Shown here one piece after another: positions 44,534 through 52,223 of a stretch of DNA of 64,000 bases. Position numbers and translations under genes: made by a program. Position 1 is the first letter of the stretch; the number at the start of each line of letters is the position of its first letter. The stretch is from Anaerolineae bacterium (lineage in GTDB: Bacteria > Chloroflexota > Anaerolineae > Promineifilales > Promineifilaceae), in NCBI GenBank assembly GCA_020848035.1, contig JADLAX010000090.1, positions 154,437-218,436 of the forward strand, written 5' to 3'. The notes below the pieces were generated by a model. That model did no database searches. It worked only from the letters and a program-made list of their open reading frames with translations, and had not been told where the DNA came from.

Positions 44534-44992
44534 ATGATTTCAGCCCATCAGCTGCAAAAAAACAGTAGTGCTATTCTGGTCAGTCCTGGCTTTACCGAAA
44601 AGGAAGTGGTCTACTGCCTCAGCCAGATGCGTGCCCTGGGCCTGCCCATTTTGTTGGTGGGAGTCTCCACCAGTCTGGTAAAAAGCCAGCGCGGCCTGAC
44701 CGTGGCCCCCGATCTAACCCTGAGCGAAGTAGCCAACGGTCAATGCTTCCGGATGTTGATCATTCCCGGCAGCTACGAATGTGTGACCAACCTGCTCACC
44801 TCGCCAGACTTTCACGTGCAGGTAAATAGAAGCCTGGCGGGCGATGGGCGGGTGGCCATCCTGTCCGCTGCGAGGGGTGCGCTACACCAGATCGCTCCAT
44901 TTGCCACCCCCAGCGAGCGTATTTTGTACCAACAAGACCAGCCCCTCGAACTCTTTTGCCAACAGCTCATCCAGATCGCTACGGCATTTTGA
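44534..44992 (+). CDS. DJ-1/PfpI-like protein lacking the active-site Cys
   Basis: A 152-residue protein of the class I glutamine-amidotransferase-like (DJ-1/PfpI) fold. The opening strand SAILVSPGFTEKEVVYCLSQ, the GLTVAPDLTLSEV element and LIIPGSYEC match the family. At the nucleophile elbow, where the family has AICHG, it reads ILSAARGAL, so the catalytic Cys is Ala. It therefore probably acts as a binding or regulatory protein. It is divergent from the NB-ARC regulator, with 280 bases between, and is shorter than most family members. Confidence 0.65.
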   Translation: MISAHQLQKNSSAILVSPGFTEKEVVYCLSQMRALGLPILLVGVSTSLVKSQRGLTVAPDLTLSEVANGQCFRMLIIPGSYECVTNLLTSPDFHVQVNRSLAGDGRVAILSAARGALHQIAPFATPSERILYQQDQPLELFCQQLIQIATAF

Positions 44993-45050
44993 CACGGCCG
45001 TATCCCCCACAAATCCATCACGCTCCTTTTACGCTAAATCAGTAAGCCAA

Positions 45051-45059
45051 TGTTATAAT
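45051..45059 (+). promoter_or_regulatory. Extended -10 promoter (TGTTATAAT)
   Basis: TGT-TATAAT is an exact extended -10 element; a TTTACG about 20 bases further up is a weak -35 candidate. Transcription would start near 45066. That excludes an in-frame ATG at 45058, which overlaps the -10 box, and supports the ATG at 45124. Confidence 0.65.
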
Positions 45060-45123
45060 GGCGCAAATTTCGACCAAAAATGCGCCAACCGCACAACTGA
45101 TACCAAACGGGGAAAACAAATCA

Positions 45124-45984
45124 ATGGATATCACGCTTGCCGATGAACGCGCTTTTGTCTTAACAGCGCAGTTGAGCCTGGAACAGGCAAAAGGGCGTGC
45201 CTGGGAGAAAAAGGTCGATGCTTTTGGGCGCATGGTAAAGGTGGCCAGCTTTTTACAGCGGCCCAAAGAGAGCGATTTTGAGCTGGTTTACCAGGAACAT
45301 CGCTACGAACCATTCTGGCATGTTGCTTGCCGGGCGCGCTACGTTTACGAGCGCCAGCGGGAGTACCCCATGCCGCTGTCGGGCAGCGAAGTTAAAGCGA
45401 TTACTTTGGATGGCAAAGAATATGCGGTGCAAAACGGCCGTCTCCACTTCACTGTCACCGAAAAATGCCGCGAAGAACCAGAACGCATCCGCTTCATCGA
45501 CGGGTATACCAACCAGCCCAACGACACCCTCAGCCAATATCTGCGCTATCCCGCCCACGAAGTGCTGCCCGAACAGTTGGAAGCGCTGAGCCAGCAAGGG
45601 GCCATCGTGGTACCGGCCCAGGTGCGGGCCTCGGTTGTGGTGCGCAACGTGTTGCTCGAAGTGCTCAAAAGCATCCAGGCCGACGTTATCCTGGAAGACG
45701 CCGTGGAAATCGCCCATGTGGATCTGTACTACCGGCCCGTTTACGCCTTTCAGTTCCGCTGGCACAGCAAGGAAAAGGAAGCCATTGTCGAATATGATGC
45801 CGTCACTGGCGAGCTGCGTACCGATGGCAAAACCTTCCAGCAGTACATGGGCAAGCTGCTCGATCCCGAATTTTTGTTTGACGTCGGCGCCGAGACGATT
45901 GATTTGCTCGTGCCGGGCGGCGGACTTGCTGTTAAACTCGCACGCAAAGGATTAGACGTGGCTCGCAGCCGCAGCCAACAGTAG
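45124..45984 (+). CDS. Protein of unknown function
   Basis: A 286-residue soluble protein that I do not recognise. It opens MDITLADERAFVLTAQLSLE. It has a compact alpha/beta part to about residue 110 (RPKESDFELVYQEHRYEPFWHVACRARYVYERQ), a strand-rich middle, and then ILEDAVEIAHVDLYYRPVYAFQFRWHSKEKEAIVEYDAVTG-like strands near 200-245 (WHSKEKEAIVEYDAVTG). A Gly-rich turn (LLVPGGGLAVKLARKG) ends it. The middle part, with PVYAFQFRW and EYDAVTGE, recalls domains that follow double-psi or SHOCT-like units, but I cannot name it. The start is chosen because an extended -10 box overlaps the first in-frame ATG. No operon partner. Confidence 0.6.
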   Translation: MDITLADERAFVLTAQLSLEQAKGRAWEKKVDAFGRMVKVASFLQRPKESDFELVYQEHRYEPFWHVACRARYVYERQREYPMPLSGSEVKAITLDGKEYAVQNGRLHFTVTEKCREEPERIRFIDGYTNQPNDTLSQYLRYPAHEVLPEQLEALSQQGAIVVPAQVRASVVVRNVLLEVLKSIQADVILEDAVEIAHVDLYYRPVYAFQFRWHSKEKEAIVEYDAVTGELRTDGKTFQQYMGKLLDPEFLFDVGAETIDLLVPGGGLAVKLARKGLDVARSRSQQ

Positions 45985-46048
45985 AGTGTATTAGAAATCT
46001 GCGGCCGTTCAATTACCCGTAAACACCAGCCATGGTTTGCCGTAACCC

Positions 46049-47944
46049 ATGAACCTCGTTCGTCTCGACAATCTTACCCATCACTACAGCGACCGCATCC
46101 TGTTCGATTCCATTCACCTGCTCATCAACGAGGGGGATCGTATTGGCCTGATTGGCCGGAATGGCTCCGGCAAAACAACGCTGCTGCGCCTGATTGCCGG
46201 GCTGGAAAGCCCGGCCGCAGGCGATATCACCGTGTGGGGCGGGGTGCGCATTCAATATTTACCCCAGGAACCGGATTTGCCGCTGGAAACGGCCGTTCTC
46301 GACTACATCTTCCAGGGTGACGCCCCCCAACTCCAGCTGCTGCGCCAGTACGAAACGATCAGCGAAGCCTTACAGACCAATCCGACCGACCCCGATTTAC
46401 AGGCCCAATTTGCCCAAATCACCCAAGAAATGGACCGCACCCAAAGCTGGCAGGCTGAAGCCGAAGCCAAGGCGGTGCTGACCCGGCTAGGCATTACCCG
46501 CTTCCAGGCCAAAATTGGCACGCTGAGCGGCGGCCAGCAAAAGCGGGTGGCCCTGGCGCGCGGCCTCATCGACCCCGGCGACCTGCTCATTCTGGACGAA
46601 CCGACCAACCACATCGACGCCGCGACGGTGAGCTGGCTGGAGCAGTTTTTGCTCACCATGCCCGCCGCCCTGCTGATGGTGACCCACGACCGCTACTTTT
46701 TGAACCGGGTGGTGAACAAAATTGTGGAGCTGGATCGGCGAGAGTTGGTGGTGTACTCGGGCAATTACGGCCGTTACCTCGAACAGCGCGCCACCCGTGA
46801 AGACCAGCTGCAAACGGCCGAAACCAAACGCCAGGCCCTGCTGCGCCAGGAGCTTGCCTGGCTGCACCGTGGCGCCCAATCCCGCACCACCAAACAAAAA
46901 GCGCGCATCCAGCGCGTGGAAGAACTGCAAACCATCAGCTACGACAAGGGCGACCAGCGTGTCGCTCTGGCCCTGGCCAGCCGCCGCCTGGGCAAACGTG
47001 TGCTGGAAGCAACCGACCTCAGCAAAAGCTACGGCGAGTTGACCCTGTTCCAAAACCTCAATTTGCAGCTGGACCCCGGCGACCGCATCGGCATCATCGG
47101 GCCAAACGGGGCGGGCAAAAGCACCCTGCTGGACGTGTTGGCGGGCAAAACCGCGCCCGACAGCGGCGAGGTGCGCTGGGGCGACACGGTGGAATTGGGC
47201 TATTACGACCAACAGGCCGAAGCGCTGGCCGAAGAGGCGACGCTCATTGACTACATCAATGATCTGGCCCCGCTCATCCGCACCAACGACGGCGAGCGGA
47301 TCGAAGCGGCGCAAATGCTGGAATGGTTTCTTTTCACCCGGCCAGAGCAGCGGGCCAAAATCAGCAGCCTCAGCGGCGGCGAACGGCGGCGGCTCTACCT
47401 GCTGCGCACCCTGGTGCGCCAGCCCAACGTGCTCTTCCTGGACGAACCGACCAACGACCTGGACGTGCAAACGCTCACCGTGCTGGAGCAGTTCCTGGAC
47501 CAGTTCAGCGGCACGCTCATCGTCGTCAGCCATGATCGCTACTTTTTAGACCGCAATGTGGACTTTTTGTTGAGTTTTGAGGAGGGTGTGTTGGGCACCC
47601 GCTACCCGGCTCCCTACGAAACGTACCAGCGCCTGCGCGAACAAGAAACCACGCCCACAGAAAAACCAGCCACTAACAAACTATCAACCAACAAACCAGC
47701 CACGACGACTTCGTCTCGCCCGCGCAAGCTCACCTGGAAAGAACAGCGCGAACTGGAAACGGCCGAATCTACCATCGAAGCCCTCACCGACAAAATCGCC
47801 GCCATCTCAGCCCAAATCAACGACATCGGCACCGACTATGAACGGCTGCAACAGCTGGCCGATGAGTTGGAGCAGGCCAAAGAAGCGTTAGAAACGGCCG
47901 AATTCCGCTGGCTAGAACTGACTGAAATTGCCGAAAACAGTTGA
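46049..47944 (+). CDS. ABC-F family ATPase, Uup-like
   Basis: A cytoplasmic tandem ATPase of the ABC-F family that works on ribosomes, 631 aa. The first ATPase has Walker A GRNGSGKTTLLRLIAG and signature TLSGGQQKRVALARGL; the second has GPNGAGKSTLLDVLAG and SLSGGERRRLYLLRTL. Both have Walker B LDEPTN. The inter-domain linker is about 80 residues. A C-terminal coiled coil of about 80 residues (WKEQRELETAESTIEALTDK ...) follows a Thr/Lys-rich hinge, the architecture of Uup. There are no membrane helices. It ends next to a 48-bp palindrome and a convergent ligase gene. Confidence 0.94.
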   Translation: MNLVRLDNLTHHYSDRILFDSIHLLINEGDRIGLIGRNGSGKTTLLRLIAGLESPAAGDITVWGGVRIQYLPQEPDLPLETAVLDYIFQGDAPQLQLLRQYETISEALQTNPTDPDLQAQFAQITQEMDRTQSWQAEAEAKAVLTRLGITRFQAKIGTLSGGQQKRVALARGLIDPGDLLILDEPTNHIDAATVSWLEQFLLTMPAALLMVTHDRYFLNRVVNKIVELDRRELVVYSGNYGRYLEQRATREDQLQTAETKRQALLRQELAWLHRGAQSRTTKQKARIQRVEELQTISYDKGDQRVALALASRRLGKRVLEATDLSKSYGELTLFQNLNLQLDPGDRIGIIGPNGAGKSTLLDVLAGKTAPDSGEVRWGDTVELGYYDQQAEALAEEATLIDYINDLAPLIRTNDGERIEAAQMLEWFLFTRPEQRAKISSLSGGERRRLYLLRTLVRQPNVLFLDEPTNDLDVQTLTVLEQFLDQFSGTLIVVSHDRYFLDRNVDFLLSFEEGVLGTRYPAPYETYQRLREQETTPTEKPATNKLSTNKPATTTSSRPRKLTWKEQRELETAESTIEALTDKIAAISAQINDIGTDYERLQQLADELEQAKEALETAEFRWLELTEIAENS

Positions 47945-47953
47945 AATCACAAA

Positions 47954-48003
47954 ACGAGGCCTGAGCCTGTCGAAGGCCGGCCTTCGACAGGCTCAGGCCT
48001 CGC
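47954..48003. repeat. Spacer-free palindrome, copy 2
   Basis: ACGAGGCCTGAGCCTGTCG... is followed directly by its reverse complement around the centre GGCC|GGCC (47978/47979); 48 of 50 positions are in perfect symmetry. It is homologous to the palindrome at 11810-11859, with C for T in one arm matched by G for A in the other, and AA for CT matched by TT for AG. It sits between two convergent genes. Confidence 0.9.
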
Positions 48004-48018
48004 TGGTAATTGCCAAGT

Positions 48019-49563
48019 TTACGCCGCCGCAAACTTCTCTTGCAGCTCCCGCTTGAGGATTTTCCCCGCCCCAGAGATGGGCAGCGCCGCTAAAATTTCG
48101 ACCCGTTTGGGCACCTTAAACGGGGCCAGATTGGTGCGCATTTGCTGCATCAGATCGTCGGCGGTGCAGGTTGAGCCCGGCTTCAGCACCACGCAGGCCA
48201 GGCCAACTTCGCCCCACTTCGGGTCTGGCAAACCCACCACGGCACACATGTGAACGGCCGTATGCCCGTACAGCACCTTCTCAATCTCCGCCGGATACAC
48301 ATTTTCGCCGCCAGAAATGTACATATCCTTCTTGCGGTCTTTGATGGTGAAGTACCACTCTTCATCGTAGACGGCCAGGTCGCCCGTATGGAACCAGCCC
48401 TCGTCATCAATCGCCTCGGCTGAAGCTTCTGGATCGTTGAAGTAGCCCGAGGAGGCGCTGGGCCCTTTCAGCACCAGCTCGCCAATCTCGTGGGGGCCAA
48501 GCGGCTGGTTGTTATCGTCCACGATGCGCGCATCCACAAAGAAGTTGGGCCGCCCAATGCTGCCCGCTTTACGAATGGCGTCATCGGCGGCCAGGGCAAA
48601 GATGCCGGGGCCAAACTCGGTCATGCCAAAGCCTTGCTTAAACTTGATTTGCTTCTCGTGGGTGTATTTTTCCACCAGGGGCACGGGCAGCGGCGCGCCG
48701 CCGCTGGTGCAAAAACGGAGGGAGGTGAGTACGGCCGTTTCCCAATTCCCCGCCTGCGTCAACAGCTGATACATCGTCGGCACGCCCGCAAACACCGTCA
48801 CCTGCTCCTGCGCAATCAAATCCAGCACCTGTGCCGGATCAAACTGGCGCAGCAAAATCACCGTGCCGCCCAGGATAATTTGCGGCAGTGTATACACAAA
48901 CAGCCCGCCCGTGTGAAACAGCGGGAAGACGTTCAGATAGACATCATTGTGCTGCAAGTCGTGAATGACAGTGTTGAGCGTGTTCCAGGCGATCATGCGG
49001 TGCGTCACCTGGGCCGCTTTGGGCAGACCGGTTGTGCCGCCAGTGAAAATGAGGGCGGCGGTGTCTTCTTCGCTGAGCGTGGGAGTGGTAACGGCTTGCC
49101 CTGAGCCTGCCGCCATTGCATCGGCAAAAAGGATGCTCCCGCGCACGCCATTGCCCTCCACATGCACAAAACTGGTAAGTGACGCCGCCTGTTCATCGTT
49201 TTGCAGCTGGGCCACCGCTTCGCTGAACTCATCTGAGTAGATGAGCACCTTCGGCGTGGTGTTGGCCATGATTTCGGCCAGCTCGCGCCAATGCAGCCGC
49301 CAATTCAGCGCGGTGTGAATCGCCCCCAGCTTGCCGCAGGCAAAAAAGGTATCCAGATGCTCCACGCCATCCCGCGCCAAAATGGCCACGCGGTCGCCCT
49401 GGCCAATGCCTGCCTCCGCTTGCAGCCAGTTGGCTAACTGGTTAGCTCGCGCATTCATTTGGGCATACGTCAGGCGCAGCTCCGGCTGCTTGCCCGCATC
49501 CACCACTGCCAATTTGTCCGGCGAATAAATCGCCCGTCGTCCCAGGTAATCGCCGATGTACAT
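48019..49563 (-). CDS. AMP-forming acyl-CoA ligase (long-chain fatty acid type)
   Basis: An adenylate-forming ligase of 514 aa that would activate a fatty or other carboxylic acid to its CoA thioester. Motifs: ALIFTGGTTGLPKAAQVTH (A3), GFGMTEFGPG (A5), FHTGDLAVYDEEWYFTIKDRKKDMYISGGENVYPAEIE (A7-A9 region; key residues Asp, Arg, Lys), and near the C-terminus PISGAGKILKREL with the catalytic Lys. All key residues are present. It is the last gene of a minus-strand group after an SDR and a ketosynthase III-like gene, suggesting a shared acyl pathway, although repeats separate the genes. Confidence 0.93.
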   Translation of the reverse strand: MYIGDYLGRRAIYSPDKLAVVDAGKQPELRLTYAQMNARANQLANWLQAEAGIGQGDRVAILARDGVEHLDTFFACGKLGAIHTALNWRLHWRELAEIMANTTPKVLIYSDEFSEAVAQLQNDEQAASLTSFVHVEGNGVRGSILFADAMAAGSGQAVTTPTLSEEDTAALIFTGGTTGLPKAAQVTHRMIAWNTLNTVIHDLQHNDVYLNVFPLFHTGGLFVYTLPQIILGGTVILLRQFDPAQVLDLIAQEQVTVFAGVPTMYQLLTQAGNWETAVLTSLRFCTSGGAPLPVPLVEKYTHEKQIKFKQGFGMTEFGPGIFALAADDAIRKAGSIGRPNFFVDARIVDDNNQPLGPHEIGELVLKGPSASSGYFNDPEASAEAIDDEGWFHTGDLAVYDEEWYFTIKDRKKDMYISGGENVYPAEIEKVLYGHTAVHMCAVVGLPDPKWGEVGLACVVLKPGSTCTADDLMQQMRTNLAPFKVPKRVEILAALPISGAGKILKRELQEKFAAA

Positions 49564-49869
49564 TTTTGCCGTCCAGTGTTTAGTGATCTAGCTACCCGAA
49601 CATAAAAAAACAGGACGCAGATAAACGCAGATAACGCGGATAAAAAGAAAATCGTATCTATTCAGGTCGTGCGACTCGTTCCCGCGCTCTGCGTGGGAAT
49701 GACGACCAGGACGCTCCGCGTCCCGTGCGACGCGGAGCGTCGCCAAAAGCATTCCACGCAGAGCGTGGAACGAGACCGGTACAGTTACGAAAAATCAGCG
49801 TCATCAGCGTAAATCTGCGTCCCATTTTGTCTGATGAACAGCGCTTTGAACAGTGATTACTTTCGTCTG
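49564..49869. repeat. Gap with nested palindromes and CGCAGATAA words
   Basis: A gap of 306 bases between ketosynthase and ligase genes. At 49590-49650 are CGCAGATAAACGCAGATAAC words whose complements (AAATCTGCGTC) appear near 49810. Between them, 49675-49774 holds a nested palindrome: outer 25-base arms (CTCGTTCC...GGGAATG and CATTCCACG...GGAACGAG) and an inner perfect 13-base stem GACGCTCCGCGTC/GACGCGGAGCGTC at 49710-49741. The outer arms are themselves palindromic. No gene is seen. Confidence 0.8.
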
Positions 49870-50868
49870 TCAAACCGTCCAGTTCCACACGTTGCAGGCC
49901 ATCGAAATACCGCCGCCGCTGGCGATGAACAGCACCTTGTCGCCTGGCTTTGGACCGCGCCCCTGCTCGATGGCGTCGTCCAGGGCCATGGGGATGCAGG
50001 CGGAGCCGGTGTAGCCCCACTTGTTCATGATCCAGTGCGTTTTTTCTAGCGGCTGCTCCAGAATCTCCATGATCTGCTTGATGGTGTTCAGGTTGAGCTG
50101 GGTAAAGTAATAATGATCAATTTCGTCGAGCGTGAGGCCTGCTTTTTCGACCGTGCCTTTGATGAGCGGCGGCCAGTTGTCCGAGTTGAAGGTGGCGGGG
50201 AAGCGCTTGACAAACTGCACGCGGGGCACGCCGCCGTTTTCGTCGGCGGGGGTCACCGGGCAGGCGACGCCGCCGGTGTAGATGCCCAGCGCGTCGTAGA
50301 AGTCGCCCCGGGCCAGCCGCTTACCGGCCAAAAAGCCCGGCTTGTCGCTCACCCCGACGAGCACCGCGCCCGCCCCGTCGGCGAAGAGGGTGCAGGTTTT
50401 GTGGTCGGTGTAATCGACAAAGCGGCTCATGCCGTAGGCGCCAACGACCAGCACGTGGTTGGTCTCGTCGTCGGTGGTGATGAAGCGAACGGCCGTTTCC
50501 AAAGCCGTCACCCAGCCCGCACAGGCACAGTTCACATCAAACGTTCCCGCGTTCATCGCACCCAGCTTCGCTTGCAACACGGTGGCCGTCGCCGGACTAA
50601 AATAATCGGGCGTGTCCGTGGCCACGATAATGAGATCGACCTCTTCGGGCGTGAGATTGGCCCGTTCCAGCGCCTCGCGGCTGGCGTGCAGGCACAGGTC
50701 GCTGGTCGTTTCGTCGTCGGCCATGATGTGCCGCTCTTTGATGCCCACGTTTTTCACCAGCCAGGCGTCAATGTCCCGCTCCGGGAAAAGGGCGTCAAAG
50801 TAGGCATTGGTCAACACTTTTTCCGGCACATAGCGGCCGGTGGATAGGATTTGTGCGTATCTTTTCAT
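49870..50868 (-). CDS. Ketoacyl-ACP synthase III-like protein with altered triad
   Basis: A thiolase-fold protein of 332 aa, FabH-like in length and N-terminus (YAQILSTGRYVPEKVLTN, WLVKNVGIKERHI). The nucleophilic Cys116 is present in DVNCACAGW. The catalytic His of the usual PHQAN motif is replaced: the segment reads YFTQLNLNTIK, with Thr in place of His. The Asn of GNTSSAS is Tyr (KWGYTGSACIPMAL). So only one of three catalytic residues is kept. It may act as an acyl transferase or condense by another route, as some pathway-specific KAS III relatives do. It lies between an SDR gene and an acyl-CoA ligase gene on the same strand. Confidence 0.85.
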   Translation of the reverse strand: MKRYAQILSTGRYVPEKVLTNAYFDALFPERDIDAWLVKNVGIKERHIMADDETTSDLCLHASREALERANLTPEEVDLIIVATDTPDYFSPATATVLQAKLGAMNAGTFDVNCACAGWVTALETAVRFITTDDETNHVLVVGAYGMSRFVDYTDHKTCTLFADGAGAVLVGVSDKPGFLAGKRLARGDFYDALGIYTGGVACPVTPADENGGVPRVQFVKRFPATFNSDNWPPLIKGTVEKAGLTLDEIDHYYFTQLNLNTIKQIMEILEQPLEKTHWIMNKWGYTGSACIPMALDDAIEQGRGPKPGDKVLFIASGGGISMACNVWNWTV

Positions 50869-50876
50869 AATTTTTG

Positions 50877-50935
50877 GGGGAGATTGGAGACTGGAGATTA
50901 GAGATTAATCTCCAGTCTCCAATCTCTAATCTCCA
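50877..50935. repeat. Inverted repeat of GGAGATT words between SDR and ketosynthase genes
   Basis: GGAGATTGGAGACTGGAGAT, TAGAGATTAATCTCC and AGTCTCCAATCTCTAATCTC make a near-perfect hairpin from three copies of a GGAGATT-like word and three complementary copies. It fills the whole gap. Confidence 0.85.
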
Positions 50936-51700
50936 TCAGGTTCCAATCACAATCCCGCCATCCACCCGCAGCACAGTGCCGGAGATGAAGCTGGCTTCGT
51001 CGGAGGCGAGGAAGGCGTAGGCGTTGGCGATGTCGGCTGGTTCGCCGAGACGGCCGATTGGGGTGTGGCCGCGCATGCCGTCGAGCACTTTTTCGGGCAT
51101 CTTGGCCACCATTTCCGTAGCGATAAAGCCGGGAGCGATGGCGTTGACGCGAATGCCGTAGCGACCCAGTTCGCGCGCCCACGTTTTGGTCATGCCCACC
51201 ACGGCCGCTTTTGTCGCCACATAATTCGTCTGGCCAAAATTGCCATCCAGCCCGACCACGGACGAGGCGTTGAGGATAACGCCGCCGCCCTGCTTAATCA
51301 TAAACGGGGCAGCAACCTGGGTACAGTTGAACACGCCCTTGAGGTTGACGCTGATGACCAGGTCGAAGGCATCTTCGCCCATCTGGCCGACCAGTTCGCC
51401 GTCTTTCACCTTCACCAGTTGGGCGTCGCGGGTAATGCCCGCGTTGTTGATGAGGATGTCGATACGGCCGTACCGCGCCACCACATCCTCCAACCAACTT
51501 TGCACAGCGGCCCGGTCAGCGACGTTTACGGCCGTAAAGGACGCATTTTCGCCCAGTTCCGCCGCCAGCGCCTGCCCCTCGGCCTCGTTGAGATCGCAAA
51601 AGGCGACGGTGGCTCCTTCGGCGGCAAATTTTACGGCCGTTGCCCGGCCAATGCCCGCAGCGCCACCGGTGATGACACAAACTTTGTCTTGAAATCGCAT
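50936..51700 (-). CDS. SDR family oxidoreductase, FabG-like
   Basis: A short-chain dehydrogenase/reductase (254 aa), most like 3-oxoacyl-ACP reductase. The NAD(P)-binding motif TGGAAGIGRA is at residues 10-19, NNAG near 90, and the catalytic Ser (LNASSVVG) and Tyr-Lys (YVATK) near 145-163, with the C-terminal FISGTVLRVDGG. CDLN after the second strand suggests NAD rather than NADP preference; that is uncertain. CAGGAG precedes the ATG at 51700; a longer frame reaching 51748 is less likely. It is first in a minus-strand group with the ketosynthase-like and ligase genes. Confidence 0.92.
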   Translation of the reverse strand: MRFQDKVCVITGGAAGIGRATAVKFAAEGATVAFCDLNEAEGQALAAELGENASFTAVNVADRAAVQSWLEDVVARYGRIDILINNAGITRDAQLVKVKDGELVGQMGEDAFDLVISVNLKGVFNCTQVAAPFMIKQGGGVILNASSVVGLDGNFGQTNYVATKAAVVGMTKTWARELGRYGIRVNAIAPGFIATEMVAKMPEKVLDGMRGHTPIGRLGEPADIANAYAFLASDEASFISGTVLRVDGGIVIGT

Positions 51701-51776
51701 GAAGTTCAGCTCCTGTTTGTAAAAATTGTAGGAGTGGGAGTTTAACACAGGAGAGTTGCAAAAGAGGAACAGGGGA

Positions 51777-51865
51777 TGGGTGGCAAGTATGCAAGTTGCA
51801 AGTATGCAAGTTGCAAGTGATCTTTGCTGTACAGTTTACTTGCAACCTGCCACTTGCAAACTCCC
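51777..51865. repeat. AAGTATGCAAGTTGC tandem and inverted repeat
   Basis: GGCAAGTATGCAAGTTGC and AAGTATGCAAGTTGCAAGTG are direct repeats. After a spacer, TTACTTGCAACCTGCCACTTGC is complementary. It lies between the divergent SDR gene and the tRNA gene. Confidence 0.75.
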
Positions 51866-51892
51866 TGGCTTGCTCTATAATTCCCCACTGTT

Positions 51893-51966
51893 CGGGGCAT
51901 GGCGCAGCTTGGTAGCGCGCTTCCTTCGGGTGGAAGAGGTCGTGGGTTCGAATCCCGCTGCCCCGA
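51893..51966 (+). tRNA. tRNA-Pro (anticodon CGG)
   Basis: Folds as a standard 74-nt cloverleaf: acceptor CGGGGCA/TGCCCCG with discriminator A, D arm GCGC/GCGC, anticodon stem CTTCC/GGAAG with loop TTCGGGT (anticodon CGG, codon CCG), short variable loop, and T arm GTGGG-TTCGAAT-CCCGC. CCA is not encoded. An intrinsic terminator follows at 51974. Confidence 0.97.
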
Positions 51967-51973
51967 CAGGTAA

Positions 51974-52013
51974 GAAAAACGGCCGTTTCTGTGAGAGAAA
52001 CGGCCGTTTTTTG
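51974..52013 (+). terminator. tRNA terminator made of two ACGGCCGT octamers
   Basis: AAAAACGGCCGTTTC at 51975-51989 pairs with GAAACGGCCGTTTTT at 51997-52011 around a 7-nt loop (TGTGAGA), followed by a T-run. Each arm holds one palindromic octamer, so the arms can also pair with themselves. It lies eight bases after the tRNA. Confidence 0.9.
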
Positions 52014-52223
52014 TTTCCTGTTACTCCCTCCCTCCCTTCAAAAGTTAATAACCTCCCAATTAGTTCTTAAAAACAACTAAACATTTGGCCATTAAACTGC
52101 GAGCAACTTGAATACAGGCGGCCGTTTCCATCAGCCGCCGCAAAAAATTGACAAGGACAGCACCACAAAACTTGATTAGCAACACGCTCCGTCCGCCTGG
52201 AGGGAGCGAAAGGAAGCAGAAAG
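52014..52223. other. Gap upstream of the solenoid lipoprotein
   Basis: About 210 AT-rich bases with no repeat or gene seen. AGGAAG about 10-15 bases before 52224 could serve as a ribosome binding site for the N-terminal frame. Confidence 0.35.

Noticed and set aside
45058..45123. Upstream start for the unknown protein at 45124
   Set aside because: That ATG overlaps a perfect extended -10 box, so it would not be in the transcript.
39631..45984. A toxin-antitoxin or restriction-type defence island
   Set aside because: The NB-ARC and AAA proteins carry DNA-binding rather than nuclease, TIR or protease effector domains, and no toxin pair or methyltransferase is seen, so signalling is the better reading.
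48019..51700. Part of a polyketide or fatty-acid biosynthetic gene cluster
   Set aside because: No acyl carrier protein, malonyl transferase or modular synthase is present; three genes alone do not support the call.
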